Below are positions 8,562-17,843 of a stretch of DNA of 64,000 nt, one piece after another. Below the pieces are notes generated by a model. That model did not search any database and was not told the DNA's origin. It saw only the letters and a program-made list of their open reading frames with translations. Every line of letters starts with the position of its first letter. Position 1 is the stretch's first letter. Position numbers and translations under genes: made by a program. The stretch is from NCBI GenBank assembly GCA_016219545.1, contig JACRMH010000039.1, forward strand, positions 1 through 64,000, read 5' to 3'. This stretch comes from Chloroflexota bacterium. Lineage in GTDB: Bacteria; Chloroflexota; Anaerolineae; Anaerolineales; Villigracilaceae.

Positions 8562-10299
8562 ACGGACTGAGTCTGACTTCTTTTATTTCTTGATCCTTGG
8601 GCGAAATTTCGGCGCTGGTGAATAAAGAATGAAGTTTGTGAGCTTTACATTCCTTAATGTCGGAGAAGTTCAGGTGATACGGTCTGTTCGAGAAGTTGAG
8701 GATCACCAAAACCTTTTGTTCTTCACTCACACGCAGGAAAGCGAAATAGTCTGCGGCAGTTTCGTGTACGCGGATGTATTCCCCATGAATCAAGGCTGGT
8801 GAATTTTTGCGTACCTTAAGCAGACGTTTGTAATAGTTTAGCAGGGAGTATGGGCTTTCTGTTTGGTCTTTGACGTTGACCCCATCCTGATAATTGGGAT
8901 TCACCGGCAGCCAGGGGGAAACTCCGGCGGGGGAGAAGCCTGCATTCGGGTTGTTCGACCAGTGCATGGGTGTGCGATTCTTGTCGCGGGTCATTTCAGC
9001 GGTGCGCGCCATAGCCTCGCGCGGGTCAACTTTCAGGTCATTCACGAGGGCATGGTAATACCATGTACCCATGGTGTCCTTGACTTGTGAGATGTCAGTC
9101 AGCATATAGTCGGTCATGCCGATCTCTTCGCCGTTATATAGAAAAGGCGTGCCTCTCAAGGTCAATATCAATGCGGTGTGCAGGCGTGCTAATTCGGCAT
9201 CGTGTAACTTGTCGCCAAAGCGCGTGTGGATGCGTGAGTTGTCATGGTTGCCAAGCGTATTGCACGGCCATCCCGCTTCAGCAGAAAGTTCGGATAATCT
9301 TTTTAGTCTTTCCGCTTGATTCTTGCGGATATGTTCAGGCGTGATGCCTCCTGTTTTCATGAGGGCAAAATTGAAGACAAGGTGCAACTCATCCTTGCCA
9401 TCTCCCATGTAATCAATATTCTCATCTTCGCCCACCAACATGCGGTCGCCTTCATATTCATCCATGATGGTGCGCAGTTCTTTCATCAACTCATGCAGAC
9501 CACCCTGTGCCCACTGGTTCTTGAACATGTCATGCCAGTATTGATCCCTGAGTTTTATTTCCTCAGGGGTTTTGGCAAGGTCTGAGAAGTGACGAAGTTC
9601 AGCCAAATTCATTGGGACAGTATGCGGAGTGAGATTCGGGTCTTCGAAGATGGTGCCGAGTGCGTCCAGCCGGTAGCCGTCCACGCCGAGGTCCAGCCAG
9701 AAGCGGATCGCCTGCCACATCGCTTCTTTGACTTCGGGACTGTGCCAGTTCAGATCCGGCTGCTGCTTCATGAAGTAGTGATAATAGTATTGATTCCTTT
9801 CTGGAGCGTAAGTCCACGCATCGCCGTCGAAACAGGATTGCCAATTGTTCGGGGGAGTATCTGCCCAGACGTACCAGTCCACTTTGGGATTATCGCGGCT
9901 CGATCTTGACTCTACGAACCACTCATGCTCATCGGAGGTGTGATTCAGCACGAGGTCCAGAATGACGCGCATGTTTCGCTTGTGAGATTCATCCAGAAAA
10001 GTTTTGAAGTCATTCAGTGTGCCATATTCAGGCGCGGCATCGCAGTAATCAGAAATGTCGTAGCCGCAATCCCAATTGGGCGAGGGGAAATGCGGGGAGA
10101 GCCAGAGCGCATCCACGCCGAGGTTGGCAAGATAATCCAGCTTTTCAGTGATGCCTTTGAAATCACCGATACCATCGCCATTGCCGTCGGCAAATGAGCG
10201 CGGATAAATTTGATAAAAGACGGCGGTCTGCCACCATTTGAGAGGGGTCATGGATTTTAAAATTCCTGAGTATAAGTTTGAAGGTTTACAGGTTGGCAC
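8521..10299 (-). CDS. GH13 alpha-glucosidase / oligo-1,6-glucosidase family
   Basis: WWQTAVFYQIYPRSFADGNGDGIGDFKGITEKLDYLANLGVDALWLSPHFPSPNWDCGYDISDY, DGYRLDALGTI, GNHDNSR. Confidence 0.95.
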   Translation of the reverse strand: MPTCKPSNLYSGILKSMTPLKWWQTAVFYQIYPRSFADGNGDGIGDFKGITEKLDYLANLGVDALWLSPHFPSPNWDCGYDISDYCDAAPEYGTLNDFKTFLDESHKRNMRVILDLVLNHTSDEHEWFVESRSSRDNPKVDWYVWADTPPNNWQSCFDGDAWTYAPERNQYYYHYFMKQQPDLNWHSPEVKEAMWQAIRFWLDLGVDGYRLDALGTIFEDPNLTPHTVPMNLAELRHFSDLAKTPEEIKLRDQYWHDMFKNQWAQGGLHELMKELRTIMDEYEGDRMLVGEDENIDYMGDGKDELHLVFNFALMKTGGITPEHIRKNQAERLKRLSELSAEAGWPCNTLGNHDNSRIHTRFGDKLHDAELARLHTALILTLRGTPFLYNGEEIGMTDYMLTDISQVKDTMGTWYYHALVNDLKVDPREAMARTAEMTRDKNRTPMHWSNNPNAGFSPAGVSPWLPVNPNYQDGVNVKDQTESPYSLLNYYKRLLKVRKNSPALIHGEYIRVHETAADYFAFLRVSEEQKVLVILNFSNRPYHLNFSDIKECKAHKLHSLFTSAEISPKDQEIKEVRLSPFEVYIGELQSVHA

Positions 10300-10317
10300 G
10301 TCGAAACGTTCAAACTT

Positions 10318-10569
10318 TTAACTTGCCAACTTTCCAACGATCTTAATGCAATCATGTTTGAAGACTTCCTCTTTATGCGGAGCATCCGGAAGTTCACTGG
10401 TCAGGTCTTGACCGGGGAAATGCAAAAATTCATGCATGCCGAGCCGCCACTTTGGACAATCGGTGACATCATATACGACGCCTTTATAGGCGACGAATTT
10501 ACGTGTGCCGCGTTCGCCCGTGTTGCGTTTGAGTTCCGCTTCTGAAATGACTCTGTCTGGGATTATCAT
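10318..10569 (-). CDS. Cytochrome b5-like heme/steroid-binding domain protein
   Basis: FVAYKGVVYDVTDCPKWRLGMHEFLHFPGQDLTSELPDAPHKEEVF; start taken at MIIPDRV. Confidence 0.8.
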   Translation of the reverse strand: MIIPDRVISEAELKRNTGERGTRKFVAYKGVVYDVTDCPKWRLGMHEFLHFPGQDLTSELPDAPHKEEVFKHDCIKIVGKLAS

Positions 10570-11015
10570 GAGGTGATCATATACCCGAAACGGTCTCTTC
10601 TCTGTGTTTGCCGTAATCGCGGATGAGCGAGTCGACACAGCGCGCTACGGTGGCAGGTCCGCCGCGATGCCGGGATTGTCCATAAATAGGGTACCAACGC
10701 ATCTTTGGTAATTTGTATTTGATTCAATAATATGTCGCGGTCTGTTGAATTGAAACGCGATAGAAAAGAGGCGTTGACCTTGCGGTAGTCGTTCGTGCCG
10801 TCATAAAAATAAAATGGTTCAATACCTTCACAAATCTCCGCGCACCCCGCCAGGGTGATGCGGTTCCAACCGATAAAGTGGGCGAGGATGTCGCGCGGAG
10901 TCCAATCGCCGAGCGGTTTCATCAGGGCTTCGGGAGAAAGTCCCTTGGCGGTTTGCATGAAGGCATCATACGCTAACTCTAAATCTGCAAGCTGTTCTTT
11001 ACGATTTTTAAACAT
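10566..11015 (-). pseudogene. DinB/DfsB-like protein with apparent C-terminal frameshift
   Basis: N-terminus LADLELAYDAFMQTAKGLSPEALMKPLGDWTPRDILAHFIGWN intact; expected C-terminus (..VARCVDSLIRDYGKHREETVSGI*, stop at 10577) is in another frame. Confidence 0.6.
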
Positions 11016-11135
11016 TTTTCGCCTTCCTTTTTGATTTTTTCAATTATAAGCCAGTTGATTGGCAGGGATGACTTCCTTTCTTGCTTGACCCTGACCCTGC
11101 TACAAGCTAAAATGCTGTTCCTACCTTTTAGTTCC

Positions 11136-11243
11136 CGTCCTTGCGAGGAGCCCAGAAGGGTGACGACACAATTCCATATTTTCGGAGATTGCTCACCGCA
11201 CTGGCGTGCGGCGCAAGTGTCGGGCTATCGCCCTCGCAACGAC
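11136..11243. repeat. Element with GTCCTTGCGAGG..CCTCGCAACGAC ends immediately upstream of ffh
   Basis: 11/12 terminal inverted repeat; core shares TCACCGCACTGGCGTGC with the TTAATAACTCAC family. Confidence 0.65.
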
Positions 11244-11254
11244 ATTGTGACCTT

Positions 11255-12586
11255 ATGTTTGAAACTCTCACTGGACGACTTAATCAAATTTTCGATCAAC
11301 TGCGCCGCCGCGGAAAACTCTCCGAAGCGGATGTAGATGCTGCCATGCGTGAAGTGCGCCTCGCCTTGCTGGAAGCGGACGTGCATTTCAGCGTGGTCAA
11401 AACCTTCATTGCCAAGGTCCGTGAACGCGCTGTCGGGGCGGAAGTATCGAAGGCGCTGAATCCCGGTCAACAGGTCATCAAGATCGTCAACGAAGAATTG
11501 ATCGCTTCGCTGGGTGAACCTGTCGGGTTGAATCTGACGGGCCCGAAACCGCGTGTCATCATGATGGTTGGTTTGCAGGGCGCTGGTAAAACGACTGCCT
11601 CTGGAAAACTGGCACGGTTGATGAAAGCAAAAGGGGAACGCGTTCTATTGGTGGCTGGTGACCCGTATCGTCCCGCCGCTGTGAAGCAATTGCAGCAACT
11701 CGGTGAACGTTTGGATGTTGAAGTCGAAACTGACCTGTCTCTCACGCCACCGCAGCTTGCCAAGCGCGCCGTGGATAAAGCTGAAAAGGGCGGCTTCGGA
11801 CTGGTCATCATTGACACAGCCGGTCGGTCACAGCTGGATGCGGACTTGATGAATGAGTTGAAGTCCATCTCCGCGAACGTCAACCCGGTTGATATTCTGC
11901 TGGTGGTCGACTCGATGATCGGTCAGGAAGCCTTGAACATTGCACAAGGTTTTCGCGATGCCATCCAGATCACCGGTTTGATCCTCACAAAAATGGATGG
12001 CGACTCACGCGGCGGCGCGGCCATTTCCATTCGTTCTGTAACCGGCATCCCCATTAAATTTATCGGTACTGGTGAAAAACTCGACGCACTTGAAACTTAT
12101 GATCCTTCGCGTTTGTCCTCGCGCATTTTGGGCATGGGCGATCTGATCGGTCTGATCGAAAAGGCCGAGGCCGCATATGACGGTCAGAACATGGAAGATC
12201 AAGCCAAGCAGGCTCAAAAGATGATGAAAGGTCAATTCTCGCTGGAGGATTGGCTTGACCAAATGAAGCAGATGAAGAAGATGGGTCCGCTCGCGCAGAT
12301 CATGGAAATGCTCCCCGGTCAAATGGGGCAGGCCGCGCGCGGCATTGACCCAACGGTTGTGGAAAAATCTTTCAAGCAGTCCGAAGCCATTATCAATTCG
12401 ATGACCCTCAAAGAACGGCGCGACCCTGACCTGCTGAATGCATCCCGCCGCAGACGCATCGCCGCGGGCTGCGGCATGGAAGTGCAGGATGTGAACAGAC
12501 TCATCAAACAATTCCGTGAGGCGCAGAAGATGATGAAGATGTTCCAAAAGACGGGCGGCAGGGGAATGCCGAAGATGTTTGGATAG
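11255..12586 (+). CDS. ffh: Signal recognition particle protein Ffh
   Basis: MFETLTGRLNQIFDQLRRRGKLSEADVDAAMREVRLALLEADV, GLQGAGKTTASGKLA, methionine-rich M domain; track ORF extends upstream through a repeat. Confidence 0.97.
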   Translation: MFETLTGRLNQIFDQLRRRGKLSEADVDAAMREVRLALLEADVHFSVVKTFIAKVRERAVGAEVSKALNPGQQVIKIVNEELIASLGEPVGLNLTGPKPRVIMMVGLQGAGKTTASGKLARLMKAKGERVLLVAGDPYRPAAVKQLQQLGERLDVEVETDLSLTPPQLAKRAVDKAEKGGFGLVIIDTAGRSQLDADLMNELKSISANVNPVDILLVVDSMIGQEALNIAQGFRDAIQITGLILTKMDGDSRGGAAISIRSVTGIPIKFIGTGEKLDALETYDPSRLSSRILGMGDLIGLIEKAEAAYDGQNMEDQAKQAQKMMKGQFSLEDWLDQMKQMKKMGPLAQIMEMLPGQMGQAARGIDPTVVEKSFKQSEAIINSMTLKERRDPDLLNASRRRRIAAGCGMEVQDVNRLIKQFREAQKMMKMFQKTGGRGMPKMFG

Positions 12587-12820
12587 GATTAGTTTGATAG
12601 TTGGTTAGTCGGCTGGTTTGCTAGTCAATCGGTTGGAAAGAGTGATCGGTTATCAGTATTGATGATGATGCTGAAGAACGTTGGGTCGGGAGAAAATGTG
12701 ATGCAATCCGAAACAACGATAAAGCGAAACTTTCCGCACCATGTAGTTGATGAAAAAATTGAAACCATCATTGAATATGAAGCAGGTTTTAGATATTAAA
12801 TGCCAAAAGGCAGGAAAACA

Positions 12821-12884
12821 TCGTCCCAAAATTCGGTAACATATAATTTTGGGACGAACTCTTTGCCTCATGCTTTTTGTTACC
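12821..12884 (+). other. Perfect 13-bp hairpin with potential loop-downstream pseudoknot
   Basis: TCGTCCCAAAATT-N11-AATTTTGGGACGA; loop GGTAAC complementary to GTTACC at 12879-12884. Confidence 0.5.
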
Positions 12885-12907
12885 TTCACCAATCCAGCCA
12901 TATAACT

Positions 12908-13105
12908 TTATTCTTTGTCGTTATGGAACAATTTGAACTTGGCGGAATTGGGACATTCATCTTTCAAATGTCCTGTACCTCCGCAAAACTCACAACGGAT
13001 TGGCTCCGGCGGTTTCTCTTTCTGTTTGGTTCTTGAAAAGATTTTCAAAATAGATGCAAAGAATTTATTCATGCGTTTCCCTTTCCTGACAATTCGACTA
13101 CTCAA
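12908..13105 (-). CDS. Small CCHC zinc-knuckle protein
   Basis: CEFCGGTGHLKDEC fits CX2CX4HX4C exactly; probable start MNKFFASILK. Confidence 0.6.
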   Translation of the reverse strand: MSSRIVRKGKRMNKFFASILKIFSRTKQKEKPPEPIRCEFCGGTGHLKDECPNSAKFKLFHNDKE

Positions 13106-13128
13106 CTAATTGACTACCTGACTAAGAA

Positions 13129-13398
13129 CTAAAACTTTTCTTTAGCGGATTGCTCTAAAATATAGAATCCCATCCCGGTCATTCGCATCAATTCGGACCT
13201 TTGAACGGGCCTGCCATTTTCGAGTTTATCCATCATCCTGAGCAGGGACCCGCGCACTCCGCTGGCGCGGTGCGCCCAGACTGAGTCAGCACTGATCCTT
13301 TCAAGGCGGGCAAGCAGCAAGCGGGTCAGGTCGAGATGCGGAAGTTCATCCATCATGTCATTTTTCATTGTGTTGATTATATTCTGAACTTCTTTCAT
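13129..13398 (-). CDS. Conserved-looking small hypothetical protein
   Basis: ORF with start MKEVQNII, SD-like context; non-overlapping. Confidence 0.5.
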   Translation of the reverse strand: MKEVQNIINTMKNDMMDELPHLDLTRLLLARLERISADSVWAHRASGVRGSLLRMMDKLENGRPVQRSELMRMTGMGFYILEQSAKEKF

Positions 13399-13469
13399 GA
13401 AGGTAATTCCTTTTGCTGAATACGCTATAATAATTTAATTGACTTTGAAATAATAAGAAAAGAGGTAAT

Positions 13470-13835
13470 ATGCCGGTAAAACATGCAACTGAAGTAGAAG
13501 CTAAAAATGTGGCTGCTGGAAAAGACACAAAGATACAAGTCTTGATCTCATCGCAGGAGGGACCCAACTTCGCCCTGCGGAAATTCTCGATGCTCCCCGG
13601 CGGTGGGATGCCGCGTCACACCAACACGGTGGAGCATGAGCAATACGTCCTGCACGGGCATGCAAAGATCGGACTAGGCGATGAGATCGTTGAAGTCAAA
13701 GCTGGTGATGTAGTCTTTATCCCCGAAGGCTTGGTGCATTTCTATGAAAACATCGGTGACGAGCCTTTTGAGTTTTTGTGTATCATTCCCAACAAGGAAG
13801 ATAAGATCACGATTGTTGATGAAGCCAGTTGTTAA
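13470..13835 (+). CDS. Cupin domain protein
   Basis: PGGGMPRHTNTVEHEQYVLHGHAKIGLGDEIVEVKAGDVVFIPEGLVHFYENIGDEPFEFLCIIP. Confidence 0.9.
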   Translation: MPVKHATEVEAKNVAAGKDTKIQVLISSQEGPNFALRKFSMLPGGGMPRHTNTVEHEQYVLHGHAKIGLGDEIVEVKAGDVVFIPEGLVHFYENIGDEPFEFLCIIPNKEDKITIVDEASC

Positions 13836-13838
13836 GAA

Positions 13839-13987
13839 GTGATCAGTCAACAGTGATCAGTGTTCAGTGAAGGAGATGCAATGAGTGGATAACAACATGC
13901 ACGGAGTTTCCGCAACTTGCTTGTCTATCAAAGAAATTGTTAATTGTAGAAACCGATGACTGATTACTGACAACTGAATACTGATTA
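13839..13987. repeat. Inverted pair of CTGATNA heptamer arrays (13839-13870 reverse, 13960-13987 forward)
   Basis: gtgatca gtcaaca gtgatca gtgttca ... ctgatta ctgacaa ctgaata ctgatta. Confidence 0.75.
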
Positions 13988-13993
13988 CTTCCC

Positions 13994-14704
13994 CTATAAC
14001 GGTGTCTTCGCCGGCATTCCCGCGTTACGTGGATATTTCGGTGGCGTGGCGGCGACCTTGTCTATCAACACAAGATAACGGTCATCGGCAACACCGGGCA
14101 GGTTAACGGGGATCAATTGCTTTAATTTTCCCCCCAGGATTTTCATCGCGTTTTCAGCGGACTGCGCTTCGGCGGGTCCGCTTTCGCCTTTTTGTGCGAG
14201 AACTGTCCCGCCGATCTTTACCAGCGGAAGAAGATACTCACTCAAGACATTCATATTTGCTACTGCGCGCGCCACTGCCCAATCATAAACTTCGCGGTGT
14301 TCGGACTTTTTCCCCAGATCCTCTGCGCGTGCTTGAATGACATTTACGCCTTCCAGCCCCAGCACGCGGACAATGTGTTGGCAGAACATGGCTTTCTTCC
14401 CAACAGACTCCACCAAGGTCAACTGCATGGCGGGATAAATTATCTTCAAGGGAATGCCCGGGAAACCGGCACCAGTCCCAATGTCAATGAGGCGGCGCGG
14501 GGGAATGGCCTTCCAGGCCAGCACGCAGGAAAATGAATCCAAAAAATGTTTGGTGCGGATCGACTCCACATCCCGAATGGCGGTGAGATTAAATTTCTGA
14601 TTCCAATCCAGCAGTTCGCGTTCGTAGGTAATAAGCGACATGACTTGCCGCCCCGTCATGTGAACGTTGAATTGTGAAAGCGCTTCGCGTGCCAGGTTTT
14701 CCAT
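13994..14704 (-). CDS. rsmG: 16S rRNA (guanine527-N7)-methyltransferase RsmG
   Basis: FLDSFSCVLAW..RLIDIGTGAGFPGIPLKIIYPAMQLTLVESVGKKAMFC..VARAVANMNVLSEYLLPLVKIGG. Confidence 0.95.
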   Translation of the reverse strand: MENLAREALSQFNVHMTGRQVMSLITYERELLDWNQKFNLTAIRDVESIRTKHFLDSFSCVLAWKAIPPRRLIDIGTGAGFPGIPLKIIYPAMQLTLVESVGKKAMFCQHIVRVLGLEGVNVIQARAEDLGKKSEHREVYDWAVARAVANMNVLSEYLLPLVKIGGTVLAQKGESGPAEAQSAENAMKILGGKLKQLIPVNLPGVADDRYLVLIDKVAATPPKYPRNAGMPAKTPL

Positions 14705-14774
14705 GGGGTGATTATACACATAAAAAAAGTAGAGACACAGCGCCGCTGTGTCTCTACGATTCACTTCTTACTTT

Positions 14775-15737
14775 TTACTTCTCAGTCTTTGCTTCCAACA
14801 CTTCTTCCTTCTTCACTTTCCTGCCGCGCATCTTTCGAAAAACCGCGCGTGCGCCGATGAAGACGAGATACAGCGGAATGAAGACGAGGATCAAAACCGG
14901 CAGGTTGTAGATCACAAAGCGGATGAGGAATTCCGTGAAGCCTTTCAGGAAATCGATCAGATCCTGCACTGCCTCAAGCGCTACACCTTTGGGTTCCCAT
15001 TTGCCGATCACAAGGGGCTGAATGGTCGCCTCGGCGATGATTCGCACACTGATCCCTGAAAGCGCGGCAGCTTCATCGTAATATTTGATCTGTCCCTTTA
15101 CCAGTTCGATCTGCTCGCGGTAATAGGTGAGTTGATTGAAGATGTTGACTACATCGGTGGTGTCTGTGGCTTTTTGAAGGATCTCATTCAACTGGGCTTC
15201 AGCGGCTTCATAATTCTTCAGGCGTGATTGCAGGTCAACATATTCAGAGGTGACATCCTGACCTGTTATGTTTTCAGTCCGGACTTCGACCGTATCTTTC
15301 TTGATCTTGTCCAGCGCTTCCTCCAATTTTTCAGAGGGGACGCGGATCACGATCGTCGCTTCGGGTACTTGAACATAATTGTTGGTGTAGCTTTGATGCA
15401 TATTGGATGAGACGACAAATCCGCCCATTTGCTCTGCCATGACCTGAATGTTCTTCATGCGTCCGTTAACATCTGCAACCACAATGGCAAGGTCGGCATT
15501 TTTGATGACGATACGTTCCACCGCTGAAGGAGAGACACCGGAGCCGCTGTTTGCTGTGGATTGGTCAGTAGCAGATCTGGCACTCGGTTCGCTGGCAGGT
15601 AATTCCTGTGGTGCACCTCCGCTCATTTCAGGGGAGACACTATAGTAATCATTTGTGGATGCAGGCTTTGCGCCACCGCAGGCGGCGAGGATTAAACTTG
15701 CGATCAATACGAGACTAAATGGCAATAATCGTTTCAT
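14775..15737 (-). CDS. DUF4349 lipoprotein
   Basis: Lipobox LILAACGG; IVIKNADLAIVVADV..GGFVVSSN..RVPSEKLEEALDKIKK..VTSEYVDLQSRLKNYEAAEAQLNEIL. Confidence 0.88.
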   Translation of the reverse strand: MKRLLPFSLVLIASLILAACGGAKPASTNDYYSVSPEMSGGAPQELPASEPSARSATDQSTANSGSGVSPSAVERIVIKNADLAIVVADVNGRMKNIQVMAEQMGGFVVSSNMHQSYTNNYVQVPEATIVIRVPSEKLEEALDKIKKDTVEVRTENITGQDVTSEYVDLQSRLKNYEAAEAQLNEILQKATDTTDVVNIFNQLTYYREQIELVKGQIKYYDEAAALSGISVRIIAEATIQPLVIGKWEPKGVALEAVQDLIDFLKGFTEFLIRFVIYNLPVLILVFIPLYLVFIGARAVFRKMRGRKVKKEEVLEAKTEK

Positions 15738-15800
15738 GACTTCTTCTCCTTTTTGATTTCTCTGCCAAAAAGACGAACGTGAAAGAGAATTAGTTCCGCT

Positions 15801-16532
15801 TTACCAGCCTTCGCCAATACGCACCGCATGTTTTTCAGGCAAACCTGCCTCGCGGATATGTTTCTGCACCTCGGCAATGTTATACATCACGCGGCGCGGA
15901 GTCCAGGTTTGTTCTTCTGTATCGTAAATAGCATAGGCGGATCGCGGGTCGCGGTCTCTTGGCTGGCCGACCGAGCCTGGGTTCAGGATCATCTTTGGGT
16001 GGAGTTTGATCACGCTATCAGGTTTAGGTTGTTCGATCGTAATGCGGTCCTTCTTTTCATCCAAGACGAACATGCTTTGAATATGGGTGTGCCCAACAAA
16101 ACACCATGGCGTTGTGAAATGATCAAAGTTGATCCGCGCCGAGGGTAAGTTCAAAATATATTCCCATAACGGTTCACGCGGACTTCCATGCGCCAGCGTA
16201 ACATCACCGCATACTTTTGCGGTGGAAGGTAATGTGCGCAGAAAATCCATGTTACTCGCAGTCAAAACTTTTTCATGATAGATCAAGGCTCGACGCGCAT
16301 CGCCATTGTAAGTCTCGAAAGCCATCTTACCGGTCACTGCCGCATCATGGTTTCCAAGCATACAAGTCAGGTTCGGGATGTCGCGTATTTCTTCAACCAC
16401 TGCGTTCGGGTCGGGTCCGTACCCAACGAGGTCGCCAAGACACCAGGTCTCATCCACCTGACCTGCATCTTTCAGTACAGCCATGAGGGCTGTGTAATTT
16501 GCATGAATATCCGACATAACCAAAACGCGCAT
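15801..16532 (-). CDS. YfcE-type metallophosphoesterase
   Basis: MRVLVMSDIHANYTALMAVL..CLGDLVGYGPDPNAVV..MLGNHDAAV..VGHTHIQ..LNPGSVGQPRDRDP. Confidence 0.93.
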   Translation of the reverse strand: MRVLVMSDIHANYTALMAVLKDAGQVDETWCLGDLVGYGPDPNAVVEEIRDIPNLTCMLGNHDAAVTGKMAFETYNGDARRALIYHEKVLTASNMDFLRTLPSTAKVCGDVTLAHGSPREPLWEYILNLPSARINFDHFTTPWCFVGHTHIQSMFVLDEKKDRITIEQPKPDSVIKLHPKMILNPGSVGQPRDRDPRSAYAIYDTEEQTWTPRRVMYNIAEVQKHIREAGLPEKHAVRIGEGW

Positions 16533-16534
16533 AA

Positions 16535-17740
16535 TTACTCCAACAGCTTTGATGTGTGTTCAATGATCTTTTCGGCCGCTTCCATCTTGCTCATTAACGG
16601 CAAAACTTCTTTGGTTCCATTTGCGAATAAGAGGGTCACGCGATTGGTCTCCACTGCAAAACCAGAATCGTTTGCAGAAATATCGTTCGCAACAATGAGG
16701 TCCAATTTTTTTGATTTCAACTTTTCGGAGGCATTTGCCAGCAGGTTTTGACTCTCCGCTGCAAACCCCACCACGACCTTAAAACGCTTCGGACTTAACT
16801 GTGAGCTGGCTACTGTTTTAAGAATATCAGGCGCCGCTGTGAGTTCCACCTGCGGAATGCCGTCGCGCTTCTTCAATTTATTTTTCGCAGCCAGCGTCGG
16901 GCGGAAATCTGCGGCGGCCGCCGCCATGATGAGCGCATCTGCTGATTCGCTCATGACGGCATCCAGCATTTCCTGCGCACTGGTGACTTTGATGACGCGC
17001 GCTCCCACAGGTGCAGACAATGCTGTCGGCGCAGTGACCAAACAAACGTCTGCGCCGGAATCGAGAGCGGCTTGGGCGAGTGCATATCCCTGTTTACCCG
17101 AAGAATGATTCGTGATGACTCGTACCGGGTCGAGCGCTTCCTGAGTCCCGCCCGCGGTGACAAGGACTTTTTTGCCCGCGAGTTTTCCTTTCCTGCCAAG
17201 CACCATCCGAATGTGACCAAAGATTTCCGCAGGCTCGACCATGCGTCCCTTGCCGGTTAATCCCGAGGCAAGGTGTCCCTCGGCGGGACCAACGATAATT
17301 TCGCCGCGTTCTTTTAGTTTTGCGAGATTCTCCTGCGTGGCGGAATGATCGAACATGCCGCCGTCCATTGCCGGCGCGATCACCAGCGGACATTGCGCTG
17401 CCAGCGCAGTGACTGTCAGTAAATTATCTGCAATGCCATGCGCAAGTTTGGCGATCGTGTTTGCGGTGCACGGCGCGATAACGAGCAAATCTGCTGTTTT
17501 ACCAAAGCTGAGGTGCAGGACATGCGCTTCATTGCCCCATAGATCGGCATCTGTATACGCGCGCCGCCCAGTGACCGATTGGAAGGTGAGCGGTGTAATG
17601 AATTTTTCACTTGAACTGGTAAGAAGAACATCCACTAGTGCGCCAGCCTGCGCGAGTTTGGAAGCAAGGTCGGCGGCTTTATACCCGGCAATGGAACCCG
17701 TCACGCCGAGGAGAATATGTTTACCGGACAATACAGACAT
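16535..17740 (-). CDS. coaBC: Bifunctional phosphopantothenoylcysteine decarboxylase/phosphopantothenate-cysteine ligase
   Basis: GVTGSIAGYKAADLASKL, APAMDGGMF, VTAGGTQEALDPVRVITNHSSGKQGYALA. Confidence 0.96.
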   Translation of the reverse strand: MSVLSGKHILLGVTGSIAGYKAADLASKLAQAGALVDVLLTSSSEKFITPLTFQSVTGRRAYTDADLWGNEAHVLHLSFGKTADLLVIAPCTANTIAKLAHGIADNLLTVTALAAQCPLVIAPAMDGGMFDHSATQENLAKLKERGEIIVGPAEGHLASGLTGKGRMVEPAEIFGHIRMVLGRKGKLAGKKVLVTAGGTQEALDPVRVITNHSSGKQGYALAQAALDSGADVCLVTAPTALSAPVGARVIKVTSAQEMLDAVMSESADALIMAAAAADFRPTLAAKNKLKKRDGIPQVELTAAPDILKTVASSQLSPKRFKVVVGFAAESQNLLANASEKLKSKKLDLIVANDISANDSGFAVETNRVTLLFANGTKEVLPLMSKMEAAEKIIEHTSKLLE

Positions 17741-17843
17741 AAGACGATTATACTGCCAACATATACAAAATCTCTTTTTACAATCATTGCACCATTATTG
17801 ACTTGACATTCATCCGGCGCGGTCATATACTCACGAACATAAT

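Noticed and set aside
11141-11254. N-terminal extension of Ffh in the ORF track
   Set aside because: Encoded by a repeat element; conserved Ffh begins at MFETLTGRL (11255).
12653-12901. 82-aa minus-strand ORF
   Set aside because: Overlaps a perfect hairpin and lacks recognisable motifs; a short plus-strand frame (12661-12801) is equally possible, so neither is called.
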